Below are positions 44,951-52,904 of a stretch of DNA of 64,000 nt, one piece after another. The position numbers were made by a program, and so were the translations under genes. A model generated the notes under the pieces. It made no database searches. It saw only the letters and a program-made list of their open reading frames with translations, and was not told where the DNA came from. Source of the DNA: Geminicoccus sp. (lineage in GTDB: Bacteria > Pseudomonadota > Alphaproteobacteria > UBA7985); assembly GCA_002708995.1 (NCBI GenBank), contig PAPT01000014.1, positions 1 through 64,000 on the forward strand, given 5' to 3'. Every line of letters starts with the position of its first letter. Within the stretch, counting starts at the first letter, position 1.

Positions 44951-47720
44951 AGTTGCCGAGCAGCCCCCCCAGCCCGATGGCGTTGAGGCCGTCTTCAACC
45001 GCGCGGTTTGCCTCGTTCTGCAGGCGCTCTTCGAGTTGCCAGCGAGCCTCCAGCGCTTGTTGCTGCGCGGCCTCGATCTCGGCCCGTGCCCGCGCCTCGA
45101 TCGCTTGCTGCTGCGCCTGCAACTGCGCGTAGGCTTCGGCCGCCTGCTGCTCGACGATGGCGCGCTGACGGGCGGCCTCTTCGCTCAGCTGCTGCGCGAT
45201 GCGCTCGCGCTCGTCGATCACCGCCTGTTCGATTTGCTGCTCAAAGGCCTGCGCTTCGCTCAGAATACGCGTGGCCTCGGCGTCGATATAGGCGCGGGCT
45301 TCGGCCTGCAGTGAGGCGACGGATGCACCCTCAGGCAGATACTGGTCCAGATCCCAAAGCCCGGCGATGGTGGACAGGACGTCGGGATTGCCCTTGAGCC
45401 AGTCGAGCAGCGCCGGGCCATCGATGGTCAGCTCCGGCTGATCCCAAGAGCCGACGATCCGCAGCGGCACCACCAGCGAGCCGTCCTGCACTTCGATGGT
45501 CAGGCCGTAGTCCAGCCGCTGCCGGGCCAGATCGATATCCCCCCGACCGCGGATCGAAAGGGCTTCGGTGTTGGCGAGAAAGTCCTCATGCCGGAGCACG
45601 CCGTTCTGGATGGTTCCGGTCGCCGCAACGCGCTGCAAAATGGTGCTGAACTGCTCACCGATGAAGAAATTGTTGGTCGCCGAGCTCTGCAGCAGCGTCC
45701 CGGACCGCAAACTGTCGACCAGCCGGGGAATGTCCCAGCCGCGGATGGCTGAGGGCGCGACTTCGGTGCGGACCCCACCGACGAGATTGTCCATCCATGT
45801 CTGCGGCGTCGGCCCCTGTGTGGCGAGGCTGACGTTTGTTTGGGTCGCGCCTTCGATAAACTCAATGCCAAGAAAGTCGCGCAGGATGTCCCCGGCCTGC
45901 ACCGCGTCGGCCTGCAGCTGCATGTTCATCGTGGGCACCGGCCCGCGTGTGTCGATCAGCACGCGGCCCCGCGCCGCACCGCTGTAGACGGCCGTCTCGT
46001 CGACCTGCGCCTGCATAATGCCGTCTTCGAGGATGAGGCTGGCACTCGACCGGCCAAACCGGGTGATGCCGAGGTCCAGCCCCTCAAGCAACGCTGTGAT
46101 CTGGGCATTGGCTTGCTTAAACGCGCTGAAATCGAAGGGCTCCGTGCCCCAGGGCGCAATGGGGTCAAGCGCCGCCTGCTGCTTGCGGTTCGCCGCTGAG
46201 CTGGCCTCGAGATTGAGATAGGGGCCGAGGTCGAGATTGCCGCCCACGAGGCTGGCCCTGATCGACGGGACGGGGTCGAAAATGATGCTGGCCGAGCCTT
46301 GGGCGCGCTGGTTATCGAGGGTGACAACGGCATTCGAGACTGAAGCTCCGACATCGGAGACGCGCGCATTGCCCGCCAGTGTCAGCGGCCCGAGCACACC
46401 CGGTTCGAGGCCCGCGGGCAACGCGTCGAAGGTCTGCAGCACACGACGCAGGCTGGGGATGCTGACTTCCAGCCCGTCGATGCTCGCACCGGCGAAAAAG
46501 CCGTCGCCCGCCGTCAGCCGCAAGCTGCTGAACCGCAGCCCCTGCGCCCCCACCGCCGCAGCGGTGTTCCGGGCGCGCAGGCTGAGCACGCCGTCGGCTG
46601 CCAGTGAGCCGCTGAAGCTGGTCTGCAGCCGCGTGATCCCGAACAGTTCCGGGTCTGAGGGCAGTCCCAGCACCTGTCCAGCCGGCGTCCCAGTCAGCCA
46701 GCGGTTGAGGCTGGGGTCGCTGAAGCTCATCGGTTCGAGGCTTTCGAAGGTTACCCGGCCCGATTGTGAGAGGATGGCCTGCACCGGCACGCTCAGCCGC
46801 GTCTCTCCGACCTGCGCTACAATCTGCGGCGCCGACAGCAACCTGGCATCAAGGTCAAAGGTCAGCCGCGCTTCGAAGGCTGGCAGCAGCCGGGACGCGA
46901 CCGGCAGCACCACGCCGATCCGGGTCAGAACATCGCTGAGGTCGGGTCCGCTGGCACTGATCCGCCAGCCCAGAAAGGCTGGTTCGCCGGTCGACAGATC
47001 CAGATCGCCGAGCAGACTGGCCGTTGCATCGGCAAACCCCAGCGTGCCGTCCACCGCCACCGCCTGCGAGCGCAGGAAGCGTTCGAGACTGGCGACTTGT
47101 CCTTCAAAGCGCAGCGGCGTGCCCTGCCAGACGGCGCGGGCGCTGAGGGTCAGGGGGCTGGCGAGGCTCTCCAGCGCGGCGTCGGCGTTGATATCGCTCA
47201 GTTCGAGCAGGGTCTCGCCGCCTGCGTCGGCCACCTGGAGCCGACTACGCTCCAGCACCACGCCGTCCAGCCGCAGCGCGCCGGGCAAGGCCGCCCCGCT
47301 GGCATCCGCGTTGGTGGCACCGGCGGCAAAATCCGGCATCCCGGCGATCCCGCCCTCGGGGTCGAGCTCTAGGTTGACCTCGGCTTCGCTCAGCCGCATC
47401 CGGGTCACGGTCACGTCCCCGCGCAGCAGATCCCGGGTGTTGAGCGATAGCGCTGCACCTTCCGCCCGCGCGAGCGGCGGCAGAGCCGGGTCAGTGGCTT
47501 CGATGACAAAATCGCCAAGGTCAAACTTGACCTCGGGCACAGCGGCCAGCCGAATGGAGCCGTTGATCTGCACGGACAGGCCCGTGGCGTCCTCGACCGC
47601 AGCCTCGATACGATCGGCAAAGCGGTCGACGGGCAACAGCGGCAAGGCCAGCACGGCGCCAACCGCCAGCACCACCACCAGCAGCACCAGAAACGCAAAG
47701 AGTGACAGCAAACGACCCAT
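44949..47720 (-). CDS. AsmA family protein with C-terminal coiled coil
   Basis: A 923-residue envelope protein. One N-terminal transmembrane helix (about 5-28) is followed by an AsmA N-terminal domain (VDRFADRIEAAVEDATGLSV) and a long beta-rich repeat body. The AsmA C-terminal domain reads GVRTEVAPSAIRGWDIPRLVDSL and, further on, LRIVGSWDQPELTIDG. AsmA-like proteins bridge inner and outer membrane and are linked to phospholipid transport. From about 802 to 912 there is an unusual Ala/Gln/Glu-rich heptad region, then a short hydrophobic end. It converges on ppx. Confidence 0.88.
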   Translation of the reverse strand: MGRLLSLFAFLVLLVVVLAVGAVLALPLLPVDRFADRIEAAVEDATGLSVQINGSIRLAAVPEVKFDLGDFVIEATDPALPPLARAEGAALSLNTRDLLRGDVTVTRMRLSEAEVNLELDPEGGIAGMPDFAAGATNADASGAALPGALRLDGVVLERSRLQVADAGGETLLELSDINADAALESLASPLTLSARAVWQGTPLRFEGQVASLERFLRSQAVAVDGTLGFADATASLLGDLDLSTGEPAFLGWRISASGPDLSDVLTRIGVVLPVASRLLPAFEARLTFDLDARLLSAPQIVAQVGETRLSVPVQAILSQSGRVTFESLEPMSFSDPSLNRWLTGTPAGQVLGLPSDPELFGITRLQTSFSGSLAADGVLSLRARNTAAAVGAQGLRFSSLRLTAGDGFFAGASIDGLEVSIPSLRRVLQTFDALPAGLEPGVLGPLTLAGNARVSDVGASVSNAVVTLDNQRAQGSASIIFDPVPSIRASLVGGNLDLGPYLNLEASSAANRKQQAALDPIAPWGTEPFDFSAFKQANAQITALLEGLDLGITRFGRSSASLILEDGIMQAQVDETAVYSGAARGRVLIDTRGPVPTMNMQLQADAVQAGDILRDFLGIEFIEGATQTNVSLATQGPTPQTWMDNLVGGVRTEVAPSAIRGWDIPRLVDSLRSGTLLQSSATNNFFIGEQFSTILQRVAATGTIQNGVLRHEDFLANTEALSIRGRGDIDLARQRLDYGLTIEVQDGSLVVPLRIVGSWDQPELTIDGPALLDWLKGNPDVLSTIAGLWDLDQYLPEGASVASLQAEARAYIDAEATRILSEAQAFEQQIEQAVIDERERIAQQLSEEAARQRAIVEQQAAEAYAQLQAQQQAIEARARAEIEAAQQQALEARWQLEERLQNEANRAVEDGLNAIGLGGLLGN

Positions 47721-47761
47721 GGTCAGAACTTTACGCCCGCGCTAGGGCAGATTTGCGGCAC

Positions 47762-48181
47762 CTACCAGGAGCCGGTGTTTTCCATGCTGGCCCAGGGCTC
47801 GGCCGGGGCCTGCGCCTCGCCTTCCTGCAACAGCTCCACAGAGATCCCGTCCGGTGAGCGGACGAAGGCCATGCGGCCGTCCCGCGGGGGTCGGTTGATG
47901 GTGTAACCCATGTCGCTCAGGTGCTGGCACAGGGCGTAGATATCGGCGGTTTCATAGGCCAGATGGCCGAAATTGCGCCCGCCCTGATAGTCCTCCGGGT
48001 CCCAGTTATAGGTCAGCTCGATCGGGCATTCTTCCTGCCCCTCGGGCGCGAGGAAGACGAGGGTAAAGCGCCCGCCTTCGTTCTCGTAGCGGCGGGTTTC
48101 CTTGAGGCCGAGTCCGTCGCAATAGAAGCGCTTGCTGTCTTCGATATCCCGGACCCGAACCATGGTGTGGAGGTAGCGCAT
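47762..48181 (-). CDS. gloA: Lactoylglutathione lyase (glyoxalase I)
   Basis: A 139-residue glyoxalase I, isomerising the methylglyoxal-glutathione hemithioacetal to S-lactoylglutathione. Metal ligands are His5, Glu55, His73 and Glu116, aligned with the E. coli nickel enzyme. LHTMVRVRDIEDSKRFYCDGLG is diagnostic at the N-terminus. The ATG at 48181 has AGGAGC 7 nt upstream, which decides it over a GTG 12 codons earlier. It is downstream of the rpoH terminator and followed by asmA after 41 bp. Confidence 0.94.
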   Translation of the reverse strand: MRYLHTMVRVRDIEDSKRFYCDGLGLKETRRYENEGGRFTLVFLAPEGQEECPIELTYNWDPEDYQGGRNFGHLAYETADIYALCQHLSDMGYTINRPPRDGRMAFVRSPDGISVELLQEGEAQAPAEPWASMENTGSW

Positions 48182-48247
48182 GGGGAGTGCTCCTGTCTCA
48201 GTGTCTGTGGTTGTCACAAATCTACACCGGCTGGACGGGAATGCCGC

Positions 48248-48292
48248 AAAAAAAAGGGCCCTGCTGGTTGGAGATGGTTATCCAGCAGGGCC
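48248..48292 (-). terminator. Rho-independent terminator after rpoH
   Basis: An 11-bp perfect stem (GGCCCTGCTGG 48257-48267 with CCAGCAGGGCC 48282-48292) is followed on the minus strand by eight T residues (complement 48248-48255). It lies about 100 nt past the rpoH stop and ahead of gloA. Confidence 0.9.
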
Positions 48293-48389
48293 TAGTGTCG
48301 CTGCTCAGTTGGGGTGCGAGCGGCGAGGGGTATGGAGAAGAGGCTGAAAAAGCCCTGATCGCGGGCGTCCTTCCTCGACTTCGGGTCGT

Positions 48390-49286
48390 CTAAGCGACTG
48401 CCATGGGCAACCGCTGTTCCTTGGCCATCGTGACCATCTTCTGCTGCAGCTTCTCAAAGGCACGGACTTCGATCTGCCGCACTCGCTCACGCGAGATATT
48501 GTAGACCTTTGCCAGGTCTTCGAGCGTGGTTGGGTCCTCGGCCAACCGGCGCTCCGTGATGATGTGCTTCTCGCGCTCGTTGAGGTCGGCCATGGCCTCC
48601 TCCAGCAGCGCGTGACGCTTTGCAAACTCGTCGCTTTCAACCAGCGTCGCTTCCTGGCTGGTCTGGTCATCATCGACGAGCCAGTCTTGCCACTCTCCCT
48701 CACTGTCCGCACGCAGCGGCGCGTTCAGCGAGTGGTCGGCGCCGGCCATCCGGCGGTTCATGTTCACCACCTCTTCCTCGGGGACGTCGAGGTGGTCGGC
48801 GATCTTCTTCACGTGCTCGGGCGAGAGGTCACCATCGTCGATGGCCTGCATCTGCCCCTTGAGCTTGCGCAGGTTGAAGAACAACTTCTTCTGCGCCGCG
48901 GTTGTGCCCATCTTCACCAGCGACCAGGACCGCAGGATGTACTCCTGGATCGAGGCGCGGATCCACCACATGGCGTAGGTCGCCAGGCGGAAGCCCTTGT
49001 CAGCGTCGAACCGCTTGACCGCCTGCATCATCCCGACGTTGCCCTCGGAAATCAGATCCGACACGGGCAGGCCGTAGCCGCGGTACCCCATAGCGATCTT
49101 CGCGACGAGGCGAAGGTGGGATGTGACCATCTTGTGCGCCGCCTGGGTATCGCCCCGATCGGCCCACGCCTTGGCCAGCATGAATTCTTCGTCGGCCGAC
49201 AGCATCGGAAACTTGCGGATTTCGACGAGGTAGCGGGAAAGGTTGCCTTCCCCGGTCAAACTCGGGATTGATGCGACGTTAGCCAT
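48390..49286 (-). CDS. rpoH: RNA polymerase sigma-32 factor RpoH
   Basis: A 298-residue heat-shock sigma factor. Region 2 reads [39 protein letters not shown] and on through [23 protein letters not shown]. The RpoH box Q-K-K-L-F-F-N-L-R follows (about 131-139), which marks sigma-32 rather than other group members. Region 4 ends with [19 protein letters not shown]. It directs transcription of chaperone and protease genes. An A/T-rich 227-bp leader separates it from rluD. Confidence 0.97.
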   Translation of the reverse strand: MANVASIPSLTGEGNLSRYLVEIRKFPMLSADEEFMLAKAWADRGDTQAAHKMVTSHLRLVAKIAMGYRGYGLPVSDLISEGNVGMMQAVKRFDADKGFRLATYAMWWIRASIQEYILRSWSLVKMGTTAAQKKLFFNLRKLKGQMQAIDDGDLSPEHVKKIADHLDVPEEEVVNMNRRMAGADHSLNAPLRADSEGEWQDWLVDDDQTSQEATLVESDEFAKRHALLEEAMADLNEREKHIITERRLAEDPTTLEDLAKVYNISRERVRQIEVRAFEKLQQKMVTMAKEQRLPMAVA

Positions 49287-49390
49287 GGTTCATCTCCTTC
49301 TGCAGTTCCGCGTCGGCCCCAGGTGGTGGACTGTGGCACTTCTGACACGGAGGTATAATTTTTCGCGCTGTACGCGCTTTTCTTATTGTT

Positions 49391-49419
49391 AATAAAAGCA
49401 TGGATGGCGCCGATTTCAA
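49391..49419 (-). promoter_or_regulatory. Putative rpoH promoter
   Basis: On the minus strand TTGAAA (complement 49414-49419) and TTTATT (complement 49391-49396) stand 17 bp apart, about 105 bp upstream of rpoH. CTTGAAA also matches the sigma-32 -35 consensus, so autoregulation is possible. Medium-low confidence. Confidence 0.4.
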
Positions 49420-49473
49420 GACCCCCAAGCCCAAAAGTGTGCCCAAAATGCACTATTTATCGCTCACAGACGC

Positions 49474-49489
49474 ATTACACCCGTGTAAT
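49474..49489. promoter_or_regulatory. 16-bp palindrome upstream of rpoH
   Basis: A perfect inverted repeat, ATTACAC-CC-GTGTAAT, lies in the rluD-rpoH gap about 55 bp upstream of the putative rpoH -35. Its length and symmetry suit a dimeric repressor or activator. The binding protein is unknown. Confidence 0.45.
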
Positions 49490-49513
49490 ATCAGAACAAA
49501 ACAGGAAAATAAA

Positions 49514-50491
49514 TCAGCTTAATGCGTCGATCAGGTTTTTCATGTCGTCCGGAATCTCGCTTTCAAAGCGAATGAACGATTTTTCGATCGGGTGAACAAA
49601 TCCAAGAACGGCCGCATGGAGGGCCTGACGCGGGAAATCAGCGATGATTTGCTGCTGTTTGTCGTCAAAGCGCGCGCGGCGTGTCGGGGACGCCCGGCCA
49701 TAGAGTGGATCGCCCAGCAGCGAATGGCCGATGGCGCTCATATGGACCCGGATCTGATGCGTGCGCCCGGTTTCGAGCGTGCAGACGACCAGCGCCGCGC
49801 CCAGGCCCAGATGCCGCAGCACCCGATAGTGGGTCACAGCCTCCTTCCCGTGCTTCAGGTCGACGGCCATCTTCTTCCGGTTCATGCGGTCACGGCCGAT
49901 CGCACCCTCGACCACGCCTTCGGTCGGGCTGGGCGCACCCCACAGCACGGCCTGATAGACCCGTTCCAGATCGTGGGACGCGAACAGCGCGGACAGCCCT
50001 TCGTGCGCGGCCTGATGCTTGGCGACCACCATCACTCCGCTGGTATCCTTGTCGAGCCGGTGCACGATGCCCGGCCGGCGCTCGCCGCCAATGCCCAGCA
50101 GGCTGTCGCCGCAATGATGCAGCAGGGCGTTGACCAGCGTACCATCCGGGTGACCGGGCGCGGGGTGGACCACCATCCCGGCGGCTTTGTTGATGATGAT
50201 CAGGTGCTCGTCCTCGAACAGGATATCGAGCGGCAAGTCCTGCGCCACCAGCTCGACCGCAACCGCGGCGGGCACGCTCATCACCACCTCACCATCATCG
50301 GCCCGGATGCGATGCGCCGGAGCCTTGACCACGGCGCCATCGATACGCACCGCCCCCTGAACAATCAGCGCCTTGATCCGCGATCGGCTGATGTCCGGGA
50401 AGTGCTTGGCAAGCAGGTGATCGAGGCGCTTGCCCCGCTCTTCCTCGGCCACGCGCAGCGACAGTTTCTCGCTATCGTCAAAGTCTTCCAC
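49514..50491 (-). CDS. rluD: RluA/RluD family 23S rRNA pseudouridine synthase
   Basis: A 325-residue pseudouridine synthase. An S4 RNA-binding domain covers about 18-65 (KRLDHLLAKHFPDISRSRIK). The catalytic domain has the motif HRLDKDTSG with Asp147, LETGRTHQIRVHMSAIGH and the closing helix. RluD modifies helix 69 of 23S rRNA; RluC-like specificity cannot be excluded by eye. Neighbour rpoH is on the same strand, as in many Alphaproteobacteria; threonine aldolase is divergent. Confidence 0.92.
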   Translation of the reverse strand: MEDFDDSEKLSLRVAEEERGKRLDHLLAKHFPDISRSRIKALIVQGAVRIDGAVVKAPAHRIRADDGEVVMSVPAAVAVELVAQDLPLDILFEDEHLIIINKAAGMVVHPAPGHPDGTLVNALLHHCGDSLLGIGGERRPGIVHRLDKDTSGVMVVAKHQAAHEGLSALFASHDLERVYQAVLWGAPSPTEGVVEGAIGRDRMNRKKMAVDLKHGKEAVTHYRVLRHLGLGAALVVCTLETGRTHQIRVHMSAIGHSLLGDPLYGRASPTRRARFDDKQQQIIADFPRQALHAAVLGFVHPIEKSFIRFESEIPDDMKNLIDALS

Positions 50492-50538
50492 GGGTTAGAC
50501 ATCTTCCATGTAGCGTCACTTGGGTCTCTGGCTTACCG

Positions 50539-51564
50539 ATGAACTTCGCCTCCGACAACGTTGCAGGGACAAGCCCTGCCCTGCTTCAGGCTCTTGCCGA
50601 TATCAATGACCGGCCGCTGCCGTCCTACGGTGGCGACCCCTACACGGACGAGGTCGAGGCGCTGTGCCGGGAGATTTTCGAGCACGACAGCCTGCGCACC
50701 CTGCTGGTCGCGACGGGGACTGGCGCCAACGCCCTCGCCCTGTCGGCCCTCACCCCGCCCTGGGGCGCAATATACTGCCACAGCGTTTCGCACATCGCCG
50801 TTGATGAAGCCAATGCGATCGAAGCCGCCAGCGGCGGCTCGCGGCTGATGACCATCGAAGGCGAGCACGCCAAGATCAACCCCGACCAGCTGCGCGCCGC
50901 CATCTATGGCAAAGGGATCGTGCACCACCCCCAGCCCTCGACCCTGTCGATCACGCAGATGAACGAACGCGGGGCGACCTACAGCCTCGCCGAACTCGAG
51001 GCACTGACCGCCATCGCCCGGGAACACGGGCTGCGGGTGCACATGGACGGCGCACGCTTTTCCAACGCCATCGCCGGCCTGAACTGCTCACCGGCGGACA
51101 TGACCTGGCGGCTGGGCGTAGACGTGTTGGTGTTTGGTGCGACCAAGAACGGCGCGCTGGCCGGTGAAATTGTCGTGTGCTTCGACCCTGCCCTCGCCGA
51201 CGAACTGGAATTCAGGCGCAAGCGGGCCGGGCAGCTGTTTTCCAAGATGCGCACGCTGTCGGTGCCGCTCGCGGCCTATTTGCGCGATGAGCTTTGGCTG
51301 GATAACGCCCGCCACGCCAACGCCATGGCCGCCCGGCTGGCCGAAGGACTGGCTGGGGTCAAAGGGGCGCAGCTGCTACGCCAGCCCGACGGCAATCAGA
51401 TGTTCCTGACCATGGATCCCGGTCTGGCGGGCCGTCTGCGCGCCGCCGGGGCCGAGTTCGACGACTGGCCCGAGGTTGGCCCCGACGTGGTGCGGCTGGT
51501 CACAGCCTTCAACACCCGCGAGGAAGACGTCGAGACATTCCTGAGCCTCGCCAAAGCGGGCTGA
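50539..51564 (+). CDS. Low-specificity threonine aldolase (beta-eliminating lyase family)
   Basis: A 341-residue PLP enzyme splitting threonine or allo-threonine into glycine and acetaldehyde. MNFASDNVAG and HPQPSTLSITQ are typical. HMDGARFSNA holds the Asp170 that pairs with the PLP ring nitrogen, and FGATKNGAL holds the Schiff-base lysine, Lys203. It stands alone, divergent from rluD, and converges on the lipoprotein gene across a 217-bp gap with no obvious terminator. Confidence 0.92.
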   Translation: MNFASDNVAGTSPALLQALADINDRPLPSYGGDPYTDEVEALCREIFEHDSLRTLLVATGTGANALALSALTPPWGAIYCHSVSHIAVDEANAIEAASGGSRLMTIEGEHAKINPDQLRAAIYGKGIVHHPQPSTLSITQMNERGATYSLAELEALTAIAREHGLRVHMDGARFSNAIAGLNCSPADMTWRLGVDVLVFGATKNGALAGEIVVCFDPALADELEFRRKRAGQLFSKMRTLSVPLAAYLRDELWLDNARHANAMAARLAEGLAGVKGAQLLRQPDGNQMFLTMDPGLAGRLRAAGAEFDDWPEVGPDVVRLVTAFNTREEDVETFLSLAKAG

Positions 51565-51781
51565 GCAGGCTGATCACCGACGCAGTATAAAGGCCGGCGG
51601 TGCCGATGCGTTTGGGGTCTCGTTCCTCTTTCTTGGGCTGACTGGGTGCAGTTCGTACCGTCGGGCGGCCACGATGCCTGGGTAGGGCATCAGACACAGG
51701 CCAGGTGACAGGTGCCGGGTGACAGACCCATGGCCCCGCACGAGGGGCAATGGTCGTAGGGCGTGTCCCGCAGACGTCCGG

Positions 51782-52663
51782 CTAGTGAAGGCGACCCTTA
51801 TCGGTCAGGTAGTCTTCGGCCTCCATGACCATACCGCGTTTGATCAGGTCGGGATCGACGGCGAAGTCGCGGCCCAGCTCATAGCGGGCCATGGCCTGAT
51901 ACAGGTACTGCGCCCGGGTATAGTGGAGCAGCCCTTCCTCATCGAACAGCCCCAGATCCTGATCGATCGACCACGCGCCAACGGCCTTAGCGAGCGTGGT
52001 GGCGTAGAGCAGGCTGTCGTTAAAGCCCTTGGGGCAGTACAGCACGGGGGTCGCGCACGACGAGGTCTGGGTTCGATAGAAATCAGCGCCGGGCTTGGTT
52101 TCGGTATAAGCGACGGTCTTGCCGTCCATCAGCCCCCAGGTCCACGACTTGGGGATCTGGCTGGCGCCCGAGCGTGGGCAGTAGCTCAGCGTACCGATGC
52201 AGTCACTGGGCGGGGCATAGCGCAGCGCCAGCTCGCGGGTGGTGATCAGCTCGTGCTTGAAGCGGTAGTTGCGCATCAGCCGGGCAAAGGCGCGCGCTGA
52301 ATAGACCGGATCGGCGAAGATGGCGTGGCCCGACTTGTCCTGCCCGATCTGCCCCTTCCAATGCTGGTCCTTTGGGGTTTTGACGCACCAATAGTTGTTC
52401 TGACGGATGCAGCGACGACCGGGGGCTTGCAACTCCTCCGAGGTCATCTCCAGCGATTCCCACTGCTGCCCGGACTGGCGGTAAAGGCCGTAGGGGCGCA
52501 CCTTGGTGAAGGCGTAGGCGCGCTTAGCACTGACGGTCTCGATCACGGGTTCAGGCGCAGGCTCCTGCTGATCGATCAGAGAACAGGCAGCAAGGCTGGT
52601 CAGAAGGGCAAGAAGCAGGATCTTCAGCGGACCACCGCGAAACCTTGGGCCGATCAAATTCAA
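51782..52663 (-). CDS. Lipoprotein with phage-P5-like central segment, unknown function
   Basis: A 293-residue protein from the chosen start. A hydrophobic run KILLLALLTSLAAC ends in a lipobox. The centre (around 85-150: IRQNN..., GHAIFADPVYSARAFARLMRNYRFKHELITTRELALRYAPP) has the rhythm of the phage PRD1 P5-like or NNPGN family, usually involved in cell-wall contact. Eight or so cysteines occur, mostly in pairs (RRCIRQNNYWC, DCIGTLSYC). The TTG at 52663 has GGGAG 7 nt upstream. A GTG at 52756 would put the signal sequence internally. No function is assigned. Confidence 0.7.
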   Translation of the reverse strand: MNLIGPRFRGGPLKILLLALLTSLAACSLIDQQEPAPEPVIETVSAKRAYAFTKVRPYGLYRQSGQQWESLEMTSEELQAPGRRCIRQNNYWCVKTPKDQHWKGQIGQDKSGHAIFADPVYSARAFARLMRNYRFKHELITTRELALRYAPPSDCIGTLSYCPRSGASQIPKSWTWGLMDGKTVAYTETKPGADFYRTQTSSCATPVLYCPKGFNDSLLYATTLAKAVGAWSIDQDLGLFDEEGLLHYTRAQYLYQAMARYELGRDFAVDPDLIKRGMVMEAEDYLTDKGRLH

Positions 52664-52725
52664 GGCCTGACTCCCGTCGAACTGCAAAGCGCCCCTTTGA
52701 AAACCCGTGGGGGCAACATCGTCAT
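52660..52725 (-). CDS. Possible short leader ORF (21 codons)
   Basis: An ATG at 52725 (with a second at 52719) follows a perfect AGGAGG (complement 52730-52735) by 4 or 10 nt. The ORF encodes MTMLPPRVFKGALCSSTGVR plus Pro, and its TGA overlaps the TTG of the lipoprotein gene (TTGA). This is a plausible upstream ORF for translational coupling. It is also possible that it is only a by-product of a displaced start. Confidence 0.35.
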   Translation of the reverse strand: MTMLPPRVFKGALCSSTGVRP

Positions 52726-52797
52726 CGGTCCTCCTATCCGCACCAGAAGCGGACACCAGACCGTGATCAAATCAATAAAAAGGGCACTGTCGCACCC

Positions 52798-52831
52798 GAA
52801 TCATGTACAAACACCGTATATTACATGATTC
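52798..52831. promoter_or_regulatory. 10-bp perfect inverted repeat in divergent intergenic region
   Basis: GAATCATGTA (52798-52807) and TACATGATTC (52822-52831) form perfect arms with a 14-bp A/T-rich spacer. It lies in the 241-bp A/T-rich gap between the lipoprotein gene (minus) and the FAD oxidoreductase (plus), where promoters for both must lie. Likely operator or strong hairpin; regulator unknown. Confidence 0.45.
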
Positions 52832-52904
52832 TGAAAGTGAACTGCTTTTACTATGCCTCTGAATTATCGCCTTTTTGCGTCAGGAACAAGATCAAGACTC
52901 GATT

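Noticed and set aside
46237-47745. 502-codon open frame antisense to the AsmA gene
   Set aside because: Ser/Arg-rich shadow frame; the minus-strand AsmA product is continuous and has family motifs.
51782-52663. Prophage remnant suggested by the P5-like segment
   Set aside because: No integrase, structural genes, att repeats or composition change nearby; the gene has a bacterial lipobox.
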